From Strigamia acuminata (lineage: Eukaryota > Arthropoda > Chilopoda > Geophilomorpha > Linotaeniidae), in the NCBI GenBank assembly GCA_949358305.1, contig OX442314.1, positions 66,534,429 through 66,598,428 of the forward strand: 64,000 nucleotides of DNA, written 5' to 3'. This document shows positions 21,741 to 34,166 of this stretch, piece after piece. Both the position numbers and the translations under genes were made by a program. Below the pieces are notes generated by a model that did no database searches, was not told the origin of the DNA, and saw nothing but the letters and a program-made list of their open reading frames with translations. Within the stretch, counting starts at the first letter, position 1, and each line of letters begins with the position of its first letter.

Positions 21741-22770
21741 CTTTCTCTCTCTCTCTGGTCCGCCGTGATCGCGCTTCATTGCGCTAAATTGCCGCCAGAA
21801 CGCGCTACCGTCGCAACAAACATTTTTGGCGTCCATTAAAGGACGCGGATTACGCGAACGGGCGTCAAATCCCGCGCGCAAACGATCGTGTCGAGTTAAA
21901 TAAAAGAATAGAAATCGGTGACAAGTGTTGCACGAAACGAGGCCACGAACGCCTCTATTGGTTTACGATTTTATTTTCACCCCATTGTACTCGACGCGCC
22001 AGCGTAGGAGAAGTGAGTTTTCGTCACTACGTTCGATGGATTTGCAAACAAACAGACAAACAAACAAACGGTTTCAGACCGTTCCGGGTCCTCGCGGATA
22101 TTCGGAGGGTTCCGGTGGTGGATTTGTCTCATCACTTTTAATCTATCCTGTGTTGTCATCGGCCAAACCAGTGCCGGTTTGCACGGTACAAAGGGTCGTG
22201 CAAAGGGTCGCATTCGCGGCAAATAGGGGCAGCTGGTGTCGACGGACGAGCGCCGGCAGCCCCGACACATTGTTCCAAAAAAAAGCTCCTGTCGGGTTGA
22301 TTCGATTCGATTCGACTCGTGTTAATTTATCCCTGCGACCCGCCCCCGTAAATGTCGTAATACGCGGTGGAAACGATGCCCGCTCTTCTACCCCGCATTG
22401 CGCGCCTCGTCGCGCACTAGGCCGCGTTCAAACGCGCGTACTATTAACGGGTGACGCGATCTCGCCGGTAAGTCGACATGCGCTTTACTCACGAATGCGC
22501 GTCGGCACCGAAACGTTCGGAAACATGCTTCCGCGGTGTCGGCATTGTTCATTTATTAAATTATTTGTTTATTCATTTATTTAAACTCCGTGGTTGATTG
22601 ATTGATGGGCGTGTGGATTTCGCGATTTGCGTTGGCCCTGTGTTCACAGTTTTGATTGATTTGAACGCAGCCAATCGAACGAGACCCGACATCAATCTCG
22701 ATAGCGACGCGTCGGAACGCAAAGAACTGCTCACCGAGAATTGAAAGTGTAATTGTAAAACAAATAATCA
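21741..22770 (+). repeat. RepA-related copy
   Basis: It includes GCGCTACCGTCGCAACAAA (as at 2125 in the left arm) near 21800, the CCGGAGGGTTCCGGT block and the 38-nt stem at 22226-22263 followed by CCAAAAAAAAGC, with the TTTAAACGCGCG-type block at 22430. Confidence 0.7.
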
Positions 22771-22824
22771 ACAAATAATCAATGTGGAACAATCATCGTG
22801 TAACATTTTATTAATAAATAGTAT

Positions 22825-22828
22825 TTTG

Positions 22829-22859
<31 letters not shown>

Positions 22860-22880
22860 AACAACAACAACAACAACAAC
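22825..22880 (+). repeat. Poly(A) and (CAA)n tract
   Basis: A run of about 30 A is followed by (CAA)n. It may be the tail of an inserted retroposed sequence. Confidence 0.85.
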
Positions 22881-22959
22881 TAATTTATCTTTCGATGCGA
22901 GTAAATTACAAACTTTGTCTTTGAGTTTTAGTCACCCCAAAAGTTGAATCAAATTTTCA

Positions 22960-23225
22960 ATTTAATTATTAATTCCATCTATCCGTCTGCCTGTCTTCTC
23001 CTTGCAGCACCCCGGGTCCGCAGCGATGGGACGCGCGCCGTCGACGAGCGTGTACGTGCTGAGCGGCCCATTGCCCGGCATCGCAACGGAGCATTTCGAG
23101 CGACCAGACTCGGTGTCGTCGTAGAGGAGACACAGACTGCACGTCCTTCTTGTTGACGCACCAGGAGCTGATACCATCGTCCACTAGGAGGCAACACGCC
23201 ACGTCTAGGTTGCAATTAATCAATC
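22960..23225 (-). other. Coding-like GC-rich segment, frame uncertain
   Basis: This 230-bp segment is GC-rich and sharply bounded by AT-rich DNA. Two overlapping minus-strand frames stay open: one begins NLDVACCLLVDDGISSWC, the other gives CSLCLLYDDTESGRSKC further on. This suggests an old exon with a frameshift, but I cannot assign a family. Confidence 0.3.
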
Positions 23226-24658
23226 AGTTTAACAAAATCCTGCAATCATAAAACGTCTGGTTAAAATTCAAATATTTATACATTTTCTGATCATATTTCA
23301 CCCATCCAACAACTCGTTTCGTTCCAGGTGTCGCGAAACACTCGATTTTATATCTAGTCGGTCACTTGTTTTTCTTCCACCTGAAATTCAAGATAAATTA
23401 ATTCAATTCGTTCAAACCAAATAAATCAACTCGTATTAAAAAGATTCGATCCGCATTATTTCACTCGGTTTAACATCGTTAACCTGTATGAAAAATAGAA
23501 ATAAAGTCATAAATCAGTTTTTTTCTACATGCACCCGTAATTTCGATGGATGAACGGTCCTTCAGCAACGTTGTGCGAAAAACAATGCACGCAAATTCGT
23601 TAAATTTCTTCCAGATTCTGTAACATCGATTCGAATGGCCTTGTGTGTATGCGCGCGCGAGTATGTATGTGTGTCAACACGCAAGAACGACGCGAGGACT
23701 CCGTGTGGCACCTGTCGCGAGCAACCGAGAATGACACGTAGCAAACCGTCTGCGCATCGTGTTTCCTGCAAAAATGAGAACAATCTGTTTTTTAATACGC
23801 TGTCAGAAGTATGTGATGTAAAAAGAACTCATCTAATTGCCCTTCCTTTCCTATTTTCCACTCTCTGTCGCTTCGTTGTCGACAAATGCGTCCTCGTTGT
23901 CCCTTTCTATTTCCAATATAGTTGTGAGAGGACCGCGGTGCGTCCTATTCTCTCCCCGATGGACCCGCATTATTGTCCTAGAAAAAACGTACACTCTTCA
24001 GTTTATTTCCCCGGGATTTATTTGAACTCAGGCATCCGAATTTTACTCACCTGTTGTGCTTGTTTTCGCGGCTTTTTTTTCCTCCCGGGCTCCGACCTAG
24101 TTTGTCTTCATCCGCTGACGCTTATTTCTCGTCGTTTCCAACGGCGGCCATTGCTTTTGTTGCGAGTCTTCTCTGTTTTCGGGTTTTACCAATTCCCGTC
24201 CCGAACTGCTCCCGTCACCATCACTTTTAGACAGTTTATGCCCGTTTAGACTGTCGACTCGAATAAACGTTTATTAGTTCCTGCCAGTTAATCGAAGCTA
24301 GTTAGGTCGTTTTCACGACCCGATGTCACTCGAACGGATTTATTAGCGCCTCTCTACCGTCTTTTGCCCGTTTCAATCGAGTTTTAGTGTTACCCACTTC
24401 TCCCGATGTTCTCCGTCTTCGAAGAATTTACTTATTGTTTACTCTATTCGTCGATAATAAACAGTCAAACTTAAACACCGCCCAGTCTCTCGTCGCACGC
24501 CGGACCAACCGGATGTTACACCTGCATTAGTTAAAATAAATAAATAAATAAATAAATAAATAAACAACGCCATCTATTGGGCGTGAATGCAACACACGAT
24601 TCCACGGGGTTCCCATTGAATTTATTTATGTGGCCGCGCGTAGACAGTAAATAAATAA

Positions 24659-24696
<38 letters not shown>

Positions 24697-25575
24697 TTAT
24701 ATATACGCAATGTTTTCTCCATTCGAGTAAACTTGTACTTTTATTGCCCTTTTGTACATGTGACGTCGCCTCTGGTCAACGTTTTTGACCCACGATAAAA
24801 ACTCCAAAATAAACAAATGAGTAAAGGGGACAGAAACCCGAACTTGTTGGTTTGTTTAAACGCGACTGGAGTGAAGTGGGCATCACAGCACCCCGCTCAC
24901 GATCGCGCGCTCGAAATTATAACGGAGCCCAAAATATTATCGTCTGACCCAAAATTGTTTCGTTTTTAATTAAAAAACGATCACATAGCCGACTCCAAAA
25001 CCAAAACATCGTAGCTCTTAAAAACGGGTGTAAATCGGAGACTTTGAATCAAAATCATTCGCGGAATCGCCAACAGGTGTCGCGTCAACAAACTGGTAGC
25101 GAGCATACATGAACTGGAAATGGAAGCGGGAAGTTTATGCTCGGTCGCGTCTCCGCAGGTAAATTTGGGCGGCTTTTACGAATTTTTGCGATATTTTTGT
25201 CAATGAATCGCGTCCGTGGTCGTACGTGTGCACACATGTGGTCGTCGAACAACGCGCATGGATTTTTGTGTTTGGTCGCGGGAGTGTACGTGAGTGAGCG
25301 TTTGCGGTGTAACGTGGATGATTTTTACCCGATCGACGGCGAACGAGGTTTATTAAAATTAGACGAATGTATACATTTTTTATTTATTGATTTATACACG
25401 ATTCATCGATTCATATGCACACGTGTATACCGTATTGGTCCACTCGTTGCCACGCACCGTCGTCGAGCACGGATTTGTGGTCGTTTTCAAATCGCGCGTT
25501 TAGAGCGGAATATGCCGACACAAACGAAAAATGTTTTTATTTTTATTTTTATTTTTTATTTTCTCTCCCTTACAG
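23226..25575. other. 2.3 kb without a supported gene
   Basis: Several frames stay open by chance, but none has splice signals or recognisable content. (AATA)n is at 24534-24563 and a (TA)n tract at 24663-24690. Sequence around 25100-25160 may hold noncoding leader exons for the gene at 25612: GTCTCCGCAGGTAAATTT near 25147 looks like a donor. Confidence 0.4.
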
Positions 25576-25611
25576 ACATCCGACGCAAACAAAGAGACGG
25601 AAGGTGGGAAG

Positions 25612-28600
25612 ATGGAAAATGAAAAATTAGAAACCGAGGAGGGGTCAACCGAAGTTGCAACCACGATGACGGTGAGTGGAAAAATTGTCTCACGATTAAC
25701 AATATTATTATTATTATTATTATTGATGAAAAATAGATAAACAAACACATAAATAAATAAATATTTCTGCCTAATTCGCGAAATAAAAATAGAAAATAAT
25801 TTATTTATTTCCGCGCGGACATTAAAAATTGATTCATATCACGTGTAAAAATTTCATTTTTTTAAATTTAATTTTTTTGTCCCATTTATGCGCGATCTCT
25901 TATCTGTGCCAATTTTAAGCAATGACAAACGGTCCCGATTCTCCAACCATTTAACAGCATCGAATGCCAATTGCAAAGTAGTGATCAAATTTTTCTTCCG
26001 ACAATTAAATCTGAGATCCGTGGAGAGGGGCCACGTCGGGATAGGAATAAATTCTAATATCCGCGTGGAAATGGGCACGGTCCGGGGTACGGACCCGCTA
26101 TTTTCCATTTTTCTAAACTTTCTTTGTTTTATTTTATTTTATTTATTTATTTTTTAAACGCTGATTTATTCATACACATTCGTATCGTTCCAGGACACGG
26201 AACCGCACGTGGACGAGAGGTTGGTCACTGTGGAAGCGTCGACGGCGGTGAGTGAAAGAATTGGCCCATAATCAAAATTAATTTTGCGAGGATAAGCTTT
26301 CGTTGCTGGTTCTGGCGCGATCGACGCAATTGTGACCCATTCTCCCATGTTTGTGCGCAGCGAAAATACGCGAACACGCGCGTCCAATTTTTTGTCGTTC
26401 GACGCCCCGCGTCTCAATTTGTTTTACGTGTCCACTCCCTTCCCTCCCCCCCCCCCATCCCCCCCCCCATTTTTTTTTTTCTTTTAATTGATTTTTCTTT
26501 TTCTTTTTCTATTTTTATTCATTTTTTTATTTTTATTTTTATTTTTTGTTTTTATTTTTATTTTTTTATTTATTATATTTGCTCGTTTTTAATCAGGCCA
26601 CAATGGACACATCTCGACGACGTCCAGTGGAGTCGATTCTGGACGACTCGCAATCGCAACCAACAGAGCCGATGCTGGAGGAATCCCAAGACACGGAATT
26701 CAGCGAGTCTCAACCCTCCGAGTCCAGGGTGGTGTTGTACCACGAAAGGCTGGTGGAGAGGGTGGTGGAGAGGCGGGTGGATAGGCTGATAGAGAGGCGG
26801 GCAATAATGGAGGCCATCGTTGGAGATGCAGGGACGGTGAGTGAATTAGAATTAGAAAAATAGAAATTATACACCGTATATCTCCAAATAGTGCATCCAC
26901 ACGCTATCTGGGGACAAATTTTCTCATGTGTACGATCAGAGGCCCGCGCGCGTTATTCGTGAACTAAAATTGTCCCACCGAAGACACGTGTACAAATCGA
27001 GGATACCGTTTATCTGTAAATAGCGCACCCGTGCGCTATTTAAAAATAAATGGTCCCGTGCGTTATTAAAGACCTGCGCTTCAATTCAAACAAACATGAA
27101 AAATTATAAGATTACGAAATTCGTCAATATTTAACAAAATTAACCAATTTTTTTGTCAAATTTGGTCAAAATTTAGTCAATTTCCATCAAAATTCGTCAA
27201 TTTTCAACAACATTTCGTCAATTTTTTAACAATATCTTCGGAGACTTGACTATTGGTCCCGCGCGTAACGACGATCATGTTTCGGAAACGTAACAATCGG
27301 CCCCATGCGCTATACGGGACCCACACGTTATTCACAAAATCCGCATTCATCCCCACGCCTTAAAACAAGTCCGCGCGCTATCAAAGACCCGCAGAGTAAT
27401 CACAGATATACTGTATACAGTATATGCATTTTTTTTTCTGTTTTGTTTCTTTTTCTTTTCAATCCGTTTGAATATTCACATTTGCTTGTTTCCTGTCAGG
27501 CCGCGTCCGAAGTCATGTCGAACGTCTTGTTTCGAGTCGCACAATGCATCGCGTCTTCCGGGGCACCGGACCATGAACCCGCAACTGCAACGGTAGGCTA
27601 AAGAATCAAAGTCGAGTTTACAAGAGTGTTCTTGACTCTCATGTTTCCGACACGATCGGCGCAGACGAAATGTGAAAACGACCAACCAACGCGCGTCATC
27701 TCGAGTTAGGCGCGCACATCAAATGCGTGCTCTTTACCGACACATTTAATGTCAGGGTCTATTTAAATTTAATTCATTTATTGGTTAATTTTTTCCTTTT
27801 CTTTTTTTTAGTACAAGTTAGTCATTTTAATTGTGGGCGTCTTTTTGGCCCCCTTTTTTCATTTTTATTTATTTATTTATTTATTTATTTATTTTTTAAT
27901 TATGCACACATTTGTAATTATATTTACTCGTTTCTTACCAGGACGGACCCAACGACGACGGTGCCTTGGACCTATCACAAAGCACGGGGCATTCCGTGTG
28001 GTCATCGAGCCTGCCACAAACGTGAGTTCCACGCGCTCTTCGGGTCTTGCACGCAACGTCTCACAATTTATTTATTTATTTTTTTTTTTTAGAGAAACGG
28101 ATGGGACGGCGGATGAGATTGTGGGGGGGGTTGTGGATGAGATCGTGGAGGAGGTGGGGAAGGCGAGGGCGGCGGAAGAGACTGTGTCGGAGACGGAAAA
28201 GGAGATGGCGGTGGAAGAGACTGTGTCGGAGACGGAGAAGGAGAAGGCGGTGGAAGAGACTGTGTCAGGGAAGGAGGTGGAGAAGGAGACGGTGGTGGAA
28301 GAGACTGTGTCGGAGACGGAGAAGGAGAAGGCGGTGGTAGAGACTGTGTCGGAGACGGAGAAGGAGAAGGCGGTGGAAGAGACTGTGCCGGAGAAGGAGG
28401 TGGAGAAAGAGATGGCGGTGGAAGAGACTGTGTCGGAGACGGAGAAGGAGAAGGCGGTGGAAGAGACTGTGTCGGAGACGGAGAAGGAGAAGGCGGTGGA
28501 AGAGACTGTGTCGGAGACGGAGAAGGAGAAGGAGACGGTGGTGGAAGAGACAGTGGAGGAGATGGGAATAGTGTGGCCGGAGATGGAGGTGGAGTTGGAG

Positions 28601-30065
28601 AAGGAGAAGGAGACGTGGAAGGAAACGGCGGTGGAAGAGGCAGTGGAGGAGAAGGAAAAGGAGAAGGAGACGGCGACGGAACCGAAGAAGAGGAAGTGTG
28701 TGAGGAAAGGGGGTGCGAAAAAGAAACGGAAGACCGTTGAGAAGGTGGAAAAGGAAGTATTCGAGGTAACGTAGTAACTGACCATTTTATTTTGACAATC
28801 AACGTGATCGCGTTCCAATTTGAAATTGAAAAGCGATCACGTTGATTTGACGTAAATTAATAATTCCCGCGCGCGCACTATAATTTAACCCGCAAATTTA
28901 ATTTGCCGCGCGCGCATTGAGCGGATTGATCGTATGAATCCGACCCGCGCACAAACTTGGATTCGACATGCAATATCGTATATTTATTTGCCCGTCTGTT
29001 TGTTCGTTTATTCATTTATTTATTTTTTTTTTTCTCCAGTCGTTGCCCAGCACATCAGGGTGCACTTGGACGATGCCAAGCGTTGTGACGGTCCCGTCGT
29101 CACCAGACCTGTCACCGCCGCGGTCGCCACCACTTCAACCAACGGCGACATTAGGCAAAATGCCTTTAATGTGCCCCGTCGTGAGGTTGGAACGGCTGCA
29201 GTTGCCGATCCTCACACCAATGCCACGTCCTGTCATGTCGGCGCCGTGCCCGGTTATGTCGACGCCGTGTTTCACCGTGCCACCATCTGAGCCCATCGCC
29301 CCCCCGCCGCCGCAAGAACAGCAACTGGCGCGTGTCATCGCCAAGCCGCGAAGATCCGCGTCGAAGCGGCCCGCATCACCGTTATGGGAACCCGCGTCGA
29401 AAAGGTCGGAGACTCGAGTCACGCGGTCGACGGAAAAGGTAACCTGTCTGGTCTATTTGTCTTTGATCGTTTGTTCAATCGTTCCTTCCATTTCTTTCAG
29501 ATACGAAAGGCATCTGCATCCCAGGGCTCGGTGGTGCCGTCTGGCAGGGCAGGACCGAGTGGGCTTCCGTCCAACCTTCCGTCCAACTTGTCGATGGAGT
29601 TGGATCGACGGTTCGAAGAGTTCCAGAAATGGGTGCTCCGGAAGGTGGGGGAGGTGGAGACGGGGGCGGTGCCAACACGGCAACGACGCCAGGGTGGAGG
29701 GAAAGGAAAGAAGGGAGAAAAACTCCGGACAGAGGGCGGGAAGTCGTTCTATTGTGCTCTGTGCGCCAAACAACCGGGTAATGAGAAACATACATTTGCT
29801 TATTTGTTTGTTTGTTTATTTTTTGTCTAATTTTTATTTTTTTTTTATTTTTTTTTTTTCCTTTCCCCTCCCGCGTACCTTAGGGGTGTCGAAATACGGA
29901 TATTTCAGCGAGGACGCGTACCGCCATTGGCGCCAACATCACCACCTAGACGCAGTTAAGCGCGAGGATGAAATCTCCAAGAGAGTCAGGAAGCATCTGC
30001 GGGACTATTCGCGTAGACCCGATCTCCTGTTGCCGGTGGGTATTTAATCAATTAGTCGATTCGTT

Positions 30066-30096
<31 letters not shown>

Positions 30097-31107
30097 TTAA
30101 TTTATTTATTTATTTATTTATTTTTTCCTCTGTTTCCTAGAAGTTGAAAAAAATGCACAAGGCCCTGAAACGGTGCCCATTCTGCATTGCGAGGCCTGTG
30201 GTTGACCGACTAGAGGACCACTGGTTGGTCAAACACAGATATCGCATTGCATGGGCACCGGGGATGGGAGAGGGAGAGGGAGAGCGCGTCGGAGACAACG
30301 ACGACGACGACGACGACAACGACGGTGATTCGGCGTCACGTTCATCATCTTTTCAACGAGGCGATGCGCAGGGAGAGGAACGGGTGTTGCGATCGAGGGT
30401 GGTTCCCGTCGCGGAAGGGGGCAGCGAACCCAACAGCGATCCCAACTATTGGGACGATAACCACGAAATGAAAATCTTTCGCGACGGGAGCATGCGGTTC
30501 TCCATTCATTCGCTTACTCTCCTGCTCTTTACGATACGGGCTCAGGTTCAGGCGGAACAAGTATATATATTTTTATTTTTATTTTTATTTTTATTTTTAT
30601 TTATTTATTTATGTATATATTTTTTTTATTTTTTATTTTTTTTTTTAGTATTGGGGCGATCCCGACATCAAGACCCACTTACTCCGGATGCTGGGGATGT
30701 TAAACCAATGGAACGACATGTCGGTGAGTGAATCTACCGCGCGCGTCTACGTCGACACTTTTCGGATATTGATTTTCCCGTTTTATTTGCAGAATAAAGA
30801 TTTCTCGTTCGTTGATGAGGTGCTGATGAAGGAGAGGTTTGTCGTCGTCGGCGAGCCCGAGAACGACGAAGGAGAGGGGTGTGGAGAAGAGAGACGCCGG
30901 GAAGAAGAGCGTGAAACAGGTGAAAGGTGTGAAGAGGAAAAAGAAGACGACGAAGATTACAGAAACTCTGAATTTGAGGACGATGCGGAAAGTGATGAGG
31001 ACGAAGACGAAGAAAAGAAACTGGCGAGGAAGGAGAAAGAGAAACGGGCAAGGAGCAAGAGAAAGAGGAAAGGAAAGGGAAAGTCGAGCGCCGGAAAGAA
31101 AAAGTGA
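25612..31107 (+). CDS. Twelve-exon gene: ~945-residue zinc-finger protein with Glu/Val repeat domain
   Basis: Exons end at 25671, 26194-26247, 26597-26836, 27500-27592, 27942-28021, 28093-28765, 29040-29438, 29501-29777, 29884-30035, 30141-30560, 30649-30723, and 30793-31107. Every junction is GT-AG and in phase. Order in the protein: acidic start; a helix LVERVVERRVDRLIERR (about 95-111); about nine 13-15-residue repeats (EETVSETEKEKAV) in exon 6; a Pro-rich segment; a short helix; finger 1 with C618 and C621 plus RHWRQHHH; finger 2 with C688 and C691 (CPFC) and H703, H708; an Asp-rich linker; LLRMLGMLNQW; and a Lys/Glu-rich tail with likely nuclear signals (RSKRKRKGKGK). The finger part matches the genes at 2793 and 40951. 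Exons 1-6 and 7-12 could be two genes. Nuclear role inferred. Confidence 0.7.
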
Positions 31108-31254
31108 ATTCGCCTAATCTGCTCCTCAAATGTACGAATACATGTTTTAAATTTAATTTTAATTTATTTCACTCCTTTAAAACTCGTTCTTTTTTTACAG
31201 ACAAATGGGCACGTCGGTGTTTGATAGCGACGCAATCGTGTTGTTCGTTGTTCG

Positions 31255-31390
31255 AGCGCATCATTTTTCGGCACCCCCAATCACAACGATGTCTTCTCTC
31301 GCACACGTGGAATGTGGCAGCCTCGTCCACGTCGAGTCTGGTTCGAGTGGACTCTGACAAAACAGCGAAGCTACTCGAATTCTCGACGTC
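31255..31390 (-). pseudogene. Decayed thymidine kinase fragment
   Basis: On the minus strand, a stretch ending in GATTGGGGGTGCCGAAAAA closely matches the TK segment encoding VVVIGGAEK at 10680-10707. Upstream of it, GAGGCTGCC...TTC aligns with the GEAAF codons and TCAGAG with the KSE codons in the right order. Frames are broken: GAEK is followed by a stop. The stretch is therefore a relic of a second TK copy, matching roughly residues 125-170 of the intact protein. Confidence 0.55.
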
Positions 31391-31636
31391 AGTGTGTTTG
31401 GTGTCGTCGTTGTTTCGGTCACACGAGTGGCGCCCTCTTCACGTCCGCGCGGAGAAACGCTAAAAATTGCGGACAGCGTTCCAAAACAATCAACGGTCAT
31501 TCACAGCGAATTACTAATCTGACAATAATTTCTGTGTTCTTGGTGTTGTTTTTGATTACGGTGTTGTTCTTTTTAACAATCAAGCATGGTTCTGCGTTTA
31601 AAACACACCGATTTTATTTCTTTTTGTGCTTGTTTG

Positions 31637-31667
<31 letters not shown>

Positions 31668-32112
31668 TATTAGATTTCAAACAAACAGTTTTCCGGATCG
31701 AAACTAATTTTTTTTTTGCTTATATTTAATACTTCTGATAAAAAATAATAATTTATATTTTTCTGAGTTTACAACTTGCAGTTTTATTTTAGTTTTGGTG
31801 TGGTAGCATTTAATATTTGCGTGTTTGTTTGTTTGAATCTCGATTAGTCTGGTATAAAAGATGTTATGTTATGTTTGTTTATTTAATGCTGAATTTTAAC
31901 AATATTGATTTAAAAAAATAATCGATAGATAATTTAACATGTGCATGTTAATTACAAACGAGTTTTAATGATTAAATATGATTATGAAAATTAAAATTAA
32001 AATTGAAAACGATTTGAAAAATTAAAAATGATTTATTCACAAAAAAATAAAGAAATATGTATATATATATATAAAAACGAGTTGTTTACAAAAAAAAAAG
32101 GAAAAAAAAAAA
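31391..32112. other. AT-rich intergenic
   Basis: It holds poly(T) at 31639-31660 and AT-rich sequence. No gene is seen. Confidence 0.5.
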
Positions 32113-32529
32113 TTAAAAATTAAAGTGACGAGTTGCCATCTCGGCCGCGAACAAAGTTGCCCGTCGCACCTCCTCGGCTGCTTCGGATGAGGCTACGGCG
32201 GCATCGACAGCCTCTTCAATGGCGGCCACGACGTTGGGGTCAGTGACGTTGGCCGACGCGACGACCCCTGCCACCGCCGCCACCGACTCCCGAGTCGCTC
32301 TGACCGACTGCGACAGAGTCATGGCCGCTGCGGCAGCCGCCGTGGCCACCATGCTCAAAGACAACGCCGGGTCCCGCACTTGGGCGGCAAACTCAACCGA
32401 CCCGGTCGCGCGCGCAGTTGCACGCGCGCGTCCTTCCGCCTCCGCCGACGCACGAAGTGCCGCAATTCGATGTCGCATTATCGGCGGCCGTGGTGGCGGC
32501 GGAAGGCTGCAACAAAGAATAAATAAATA

Positions 32530-32568
<39 letters not shown>

Positions 32569-32746
32569 CGACCAATCGTGTCAATTTGCAATTTACTCAC
32601 CTCGGTTGGGCGTCGCGTCTAAGTGCGAACTGCTGAGGGCGGGGTAGGGGCGACGCCCACATCTCGTTAATCGAGGGGACACCCCTCCACGCCGCCCTAC
32701 CCCGTCCTCGGATTCGACGCGATCGTTCATCATCACTGTCTGCCAT
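32113..32746 (-). CDS. 179-residue Ala-rich helical protein
   Basis: Exons 32746-32601 and 32506-32113 (minus) join in phase 2 through GTGAGT...TTGCAG. The N-terminus is Arg-rich (DDERSRRIRGRGR) and contains a Trp and a Pro patch. The second exon is a run of Ala-rich helices (MVATAAAAAAMTLSQS, then AAIEEAVDAAVASSEAAEE). The ATG is the first base after a TTTCCTAG acceptor. A noncoding first exon ending at 33325 (donor GTAAGT at 33324-33319) is likely. The intron between them contains a long (AAAT)n tract. No domain is recognised; it looks structural or DNA-binding by composition only. Confidence 0.6.
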
Positions 32747-32767
32747 CTAGGAAACAAAAATATAAAA

Positions 32768-32769
32768 AA

Positions 32770-32834
<65 letters not shown>

Positions 32835-32845
32835 ATAGATAAAAG
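32768..32845 (-). repeat. (AAAT)n tract in a 5' UTR intron
   Basis: About 17 tetranucleotide units occur. On the sense strand of the 32.1 kb gene it reads (TTTA)n and precedes the acceptor, like other introns in the window. Confidence 0.9.
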
Positions 32846-32846
32846 A

Positions 32847-33600
32847 TAATAAAAGTTGAACGAAATAAGCGGAGAAGAAACTTGAGTCGAAGCTGGGATG
32901 CATGTTGACGGAACATATAAACCCGATGTCGGCAATAACACTGCACCGAGGATGATTTAACAACTTGAAATTGGAAATTCTGTTTTGAATTTTTAAATTT
33001 ACCGTCTATTTGTTTGTTATTTTGATTGATTTTGTAGTGTTTTGTTTTGCGTTGTTCGGTCAGGCTAGATTGGACGTTGGTTTTCGAGTTATTGTGCCAC
33101 AGTTGTTGCCGAAATCTGGTATGTATGTCGCGTTCCGTCAACACGGAGGCGAGAAACACTCGCTACGCTTCATCGCGCCCGTCTGTCTAATTATTTGTTT
33201 GTTTGTTTGTTCGCTCCTCCTCAAATTCGTCTATCGAACAATTGTTCAAACCCTCGATCGATAAATTGCCGAATTGATTCAATTCGGACAAATTCCCTCC
33301 GGAAACAATCGATTGTTTACTTACGGTAAATGCGCGAGTCGAGGTGCGATACCGGGATGCCAATGATGCTTCGTTTGCTTCGCTGTGGTTAATGGTTCCG
33401 ACACCGGGTTAAACGCGTCGCTAGCGTCGCGCGTATACAACCGCGCGTGTTTGAAAAATAAAATGGGTGAAAATTAAAGAAAAAATATTTATTGGTGAAT
33501 TATTAAAATAATTGATAAATTAATTAATTAAAAGAAAAAGAAAAAGAAAAAAAAAATAAAATAAAATAAAATAAAATAAAATAAATAAATAAGTTTGGCC
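32847..33600. other. Intron and leader exon of the 32.1 kb gene; AT-rich flank
   Basis: The likely noncoding exon lies just above 33325 on the minus strand. (TAAAA)n occurs at 33555-33585. No other gene is seen. Confidence 0.35.
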
Positions 33601-34166
33601 GTTGCCGCCATCTGTCGCGTGGACTCAACCACTCACTTGCTCACACTCGCTCACTGTCGACCAACCGTGTGAGAACGTTAAAAGGTAAGTTAACCATTTC
33701 ACATATTCACATACACACATACACACACAAAACTCGCCCACCCGCACTCCTAAATGCACGTCCAAACACGCGCCCAAACGCATATCCACGTGGAATTTGG
33801 CGAGCCACGCGCGTAGCCATTTTTTATTTTTCCGCCCCACGTTGTTGTTGTCGCCGCCAACAGAAACCAAGCGATATTGAGTTTAACGTCTCGCGCGGGG
33901 TTTTCGTTTTCTCTTTTTTCGGGAATTCCCGGTTCCCAGTACCGGAATAGCGTCTTTTCTTTCTTTTTCTTTTCGTCATAAATTATCGTTTTTATCAATT
34001 TTTTAGTCAGTCAAAAGTGGCCATTCTCGTCATTGAAATGTAATAAAATATAACGTTTCGTTGACAAAAATGGCGTCTCGATTTCCAGGTTCCCGACATT
34101 AAAACCATAATCCCGCGTGTTTTGTTTTCACTTTATTACTTTTTTTTTTTTATTTTTTTTTTTTTC
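33601..34166 (+). promoter_or_regulatory. Promoter and leader exon of the 34.2 kb coiled-coil gene
   Basis: A leader ending GAACGTTAAAAG at 33681 is followed by GTAAGTTAACCATTT. The region resembles 12533-12640 upstream of the paralogue at 13335, which shares a GTTG(T/C)CGCCA start and the GTAAATTAACCATTT donor. A TTAG acceptor is not obvious directly before the ATG at 34167; a poly(T) run precedes it. Confidence 0.4.

Noticed and set aside
23635-24249. 204-codon plus-strand frame
   Set aside because: Low-information composition, no splice sites or motifs, and no paralogue in the window.
28072-28818. Ser/Thr/Val- and Pro-rich frames antisense to exon 6 of the large zinc-finger gene
   Set aside because: Mirror image of a GA-rich coding minisatellite; the plus-strand exon has splice sites and phase, the antisense has neither.
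33669-33950. Short frame through the leader exon upstream of the 34.2 kb gene
   Set aside because: It crosses a clear GTAAGT donor; intronic.
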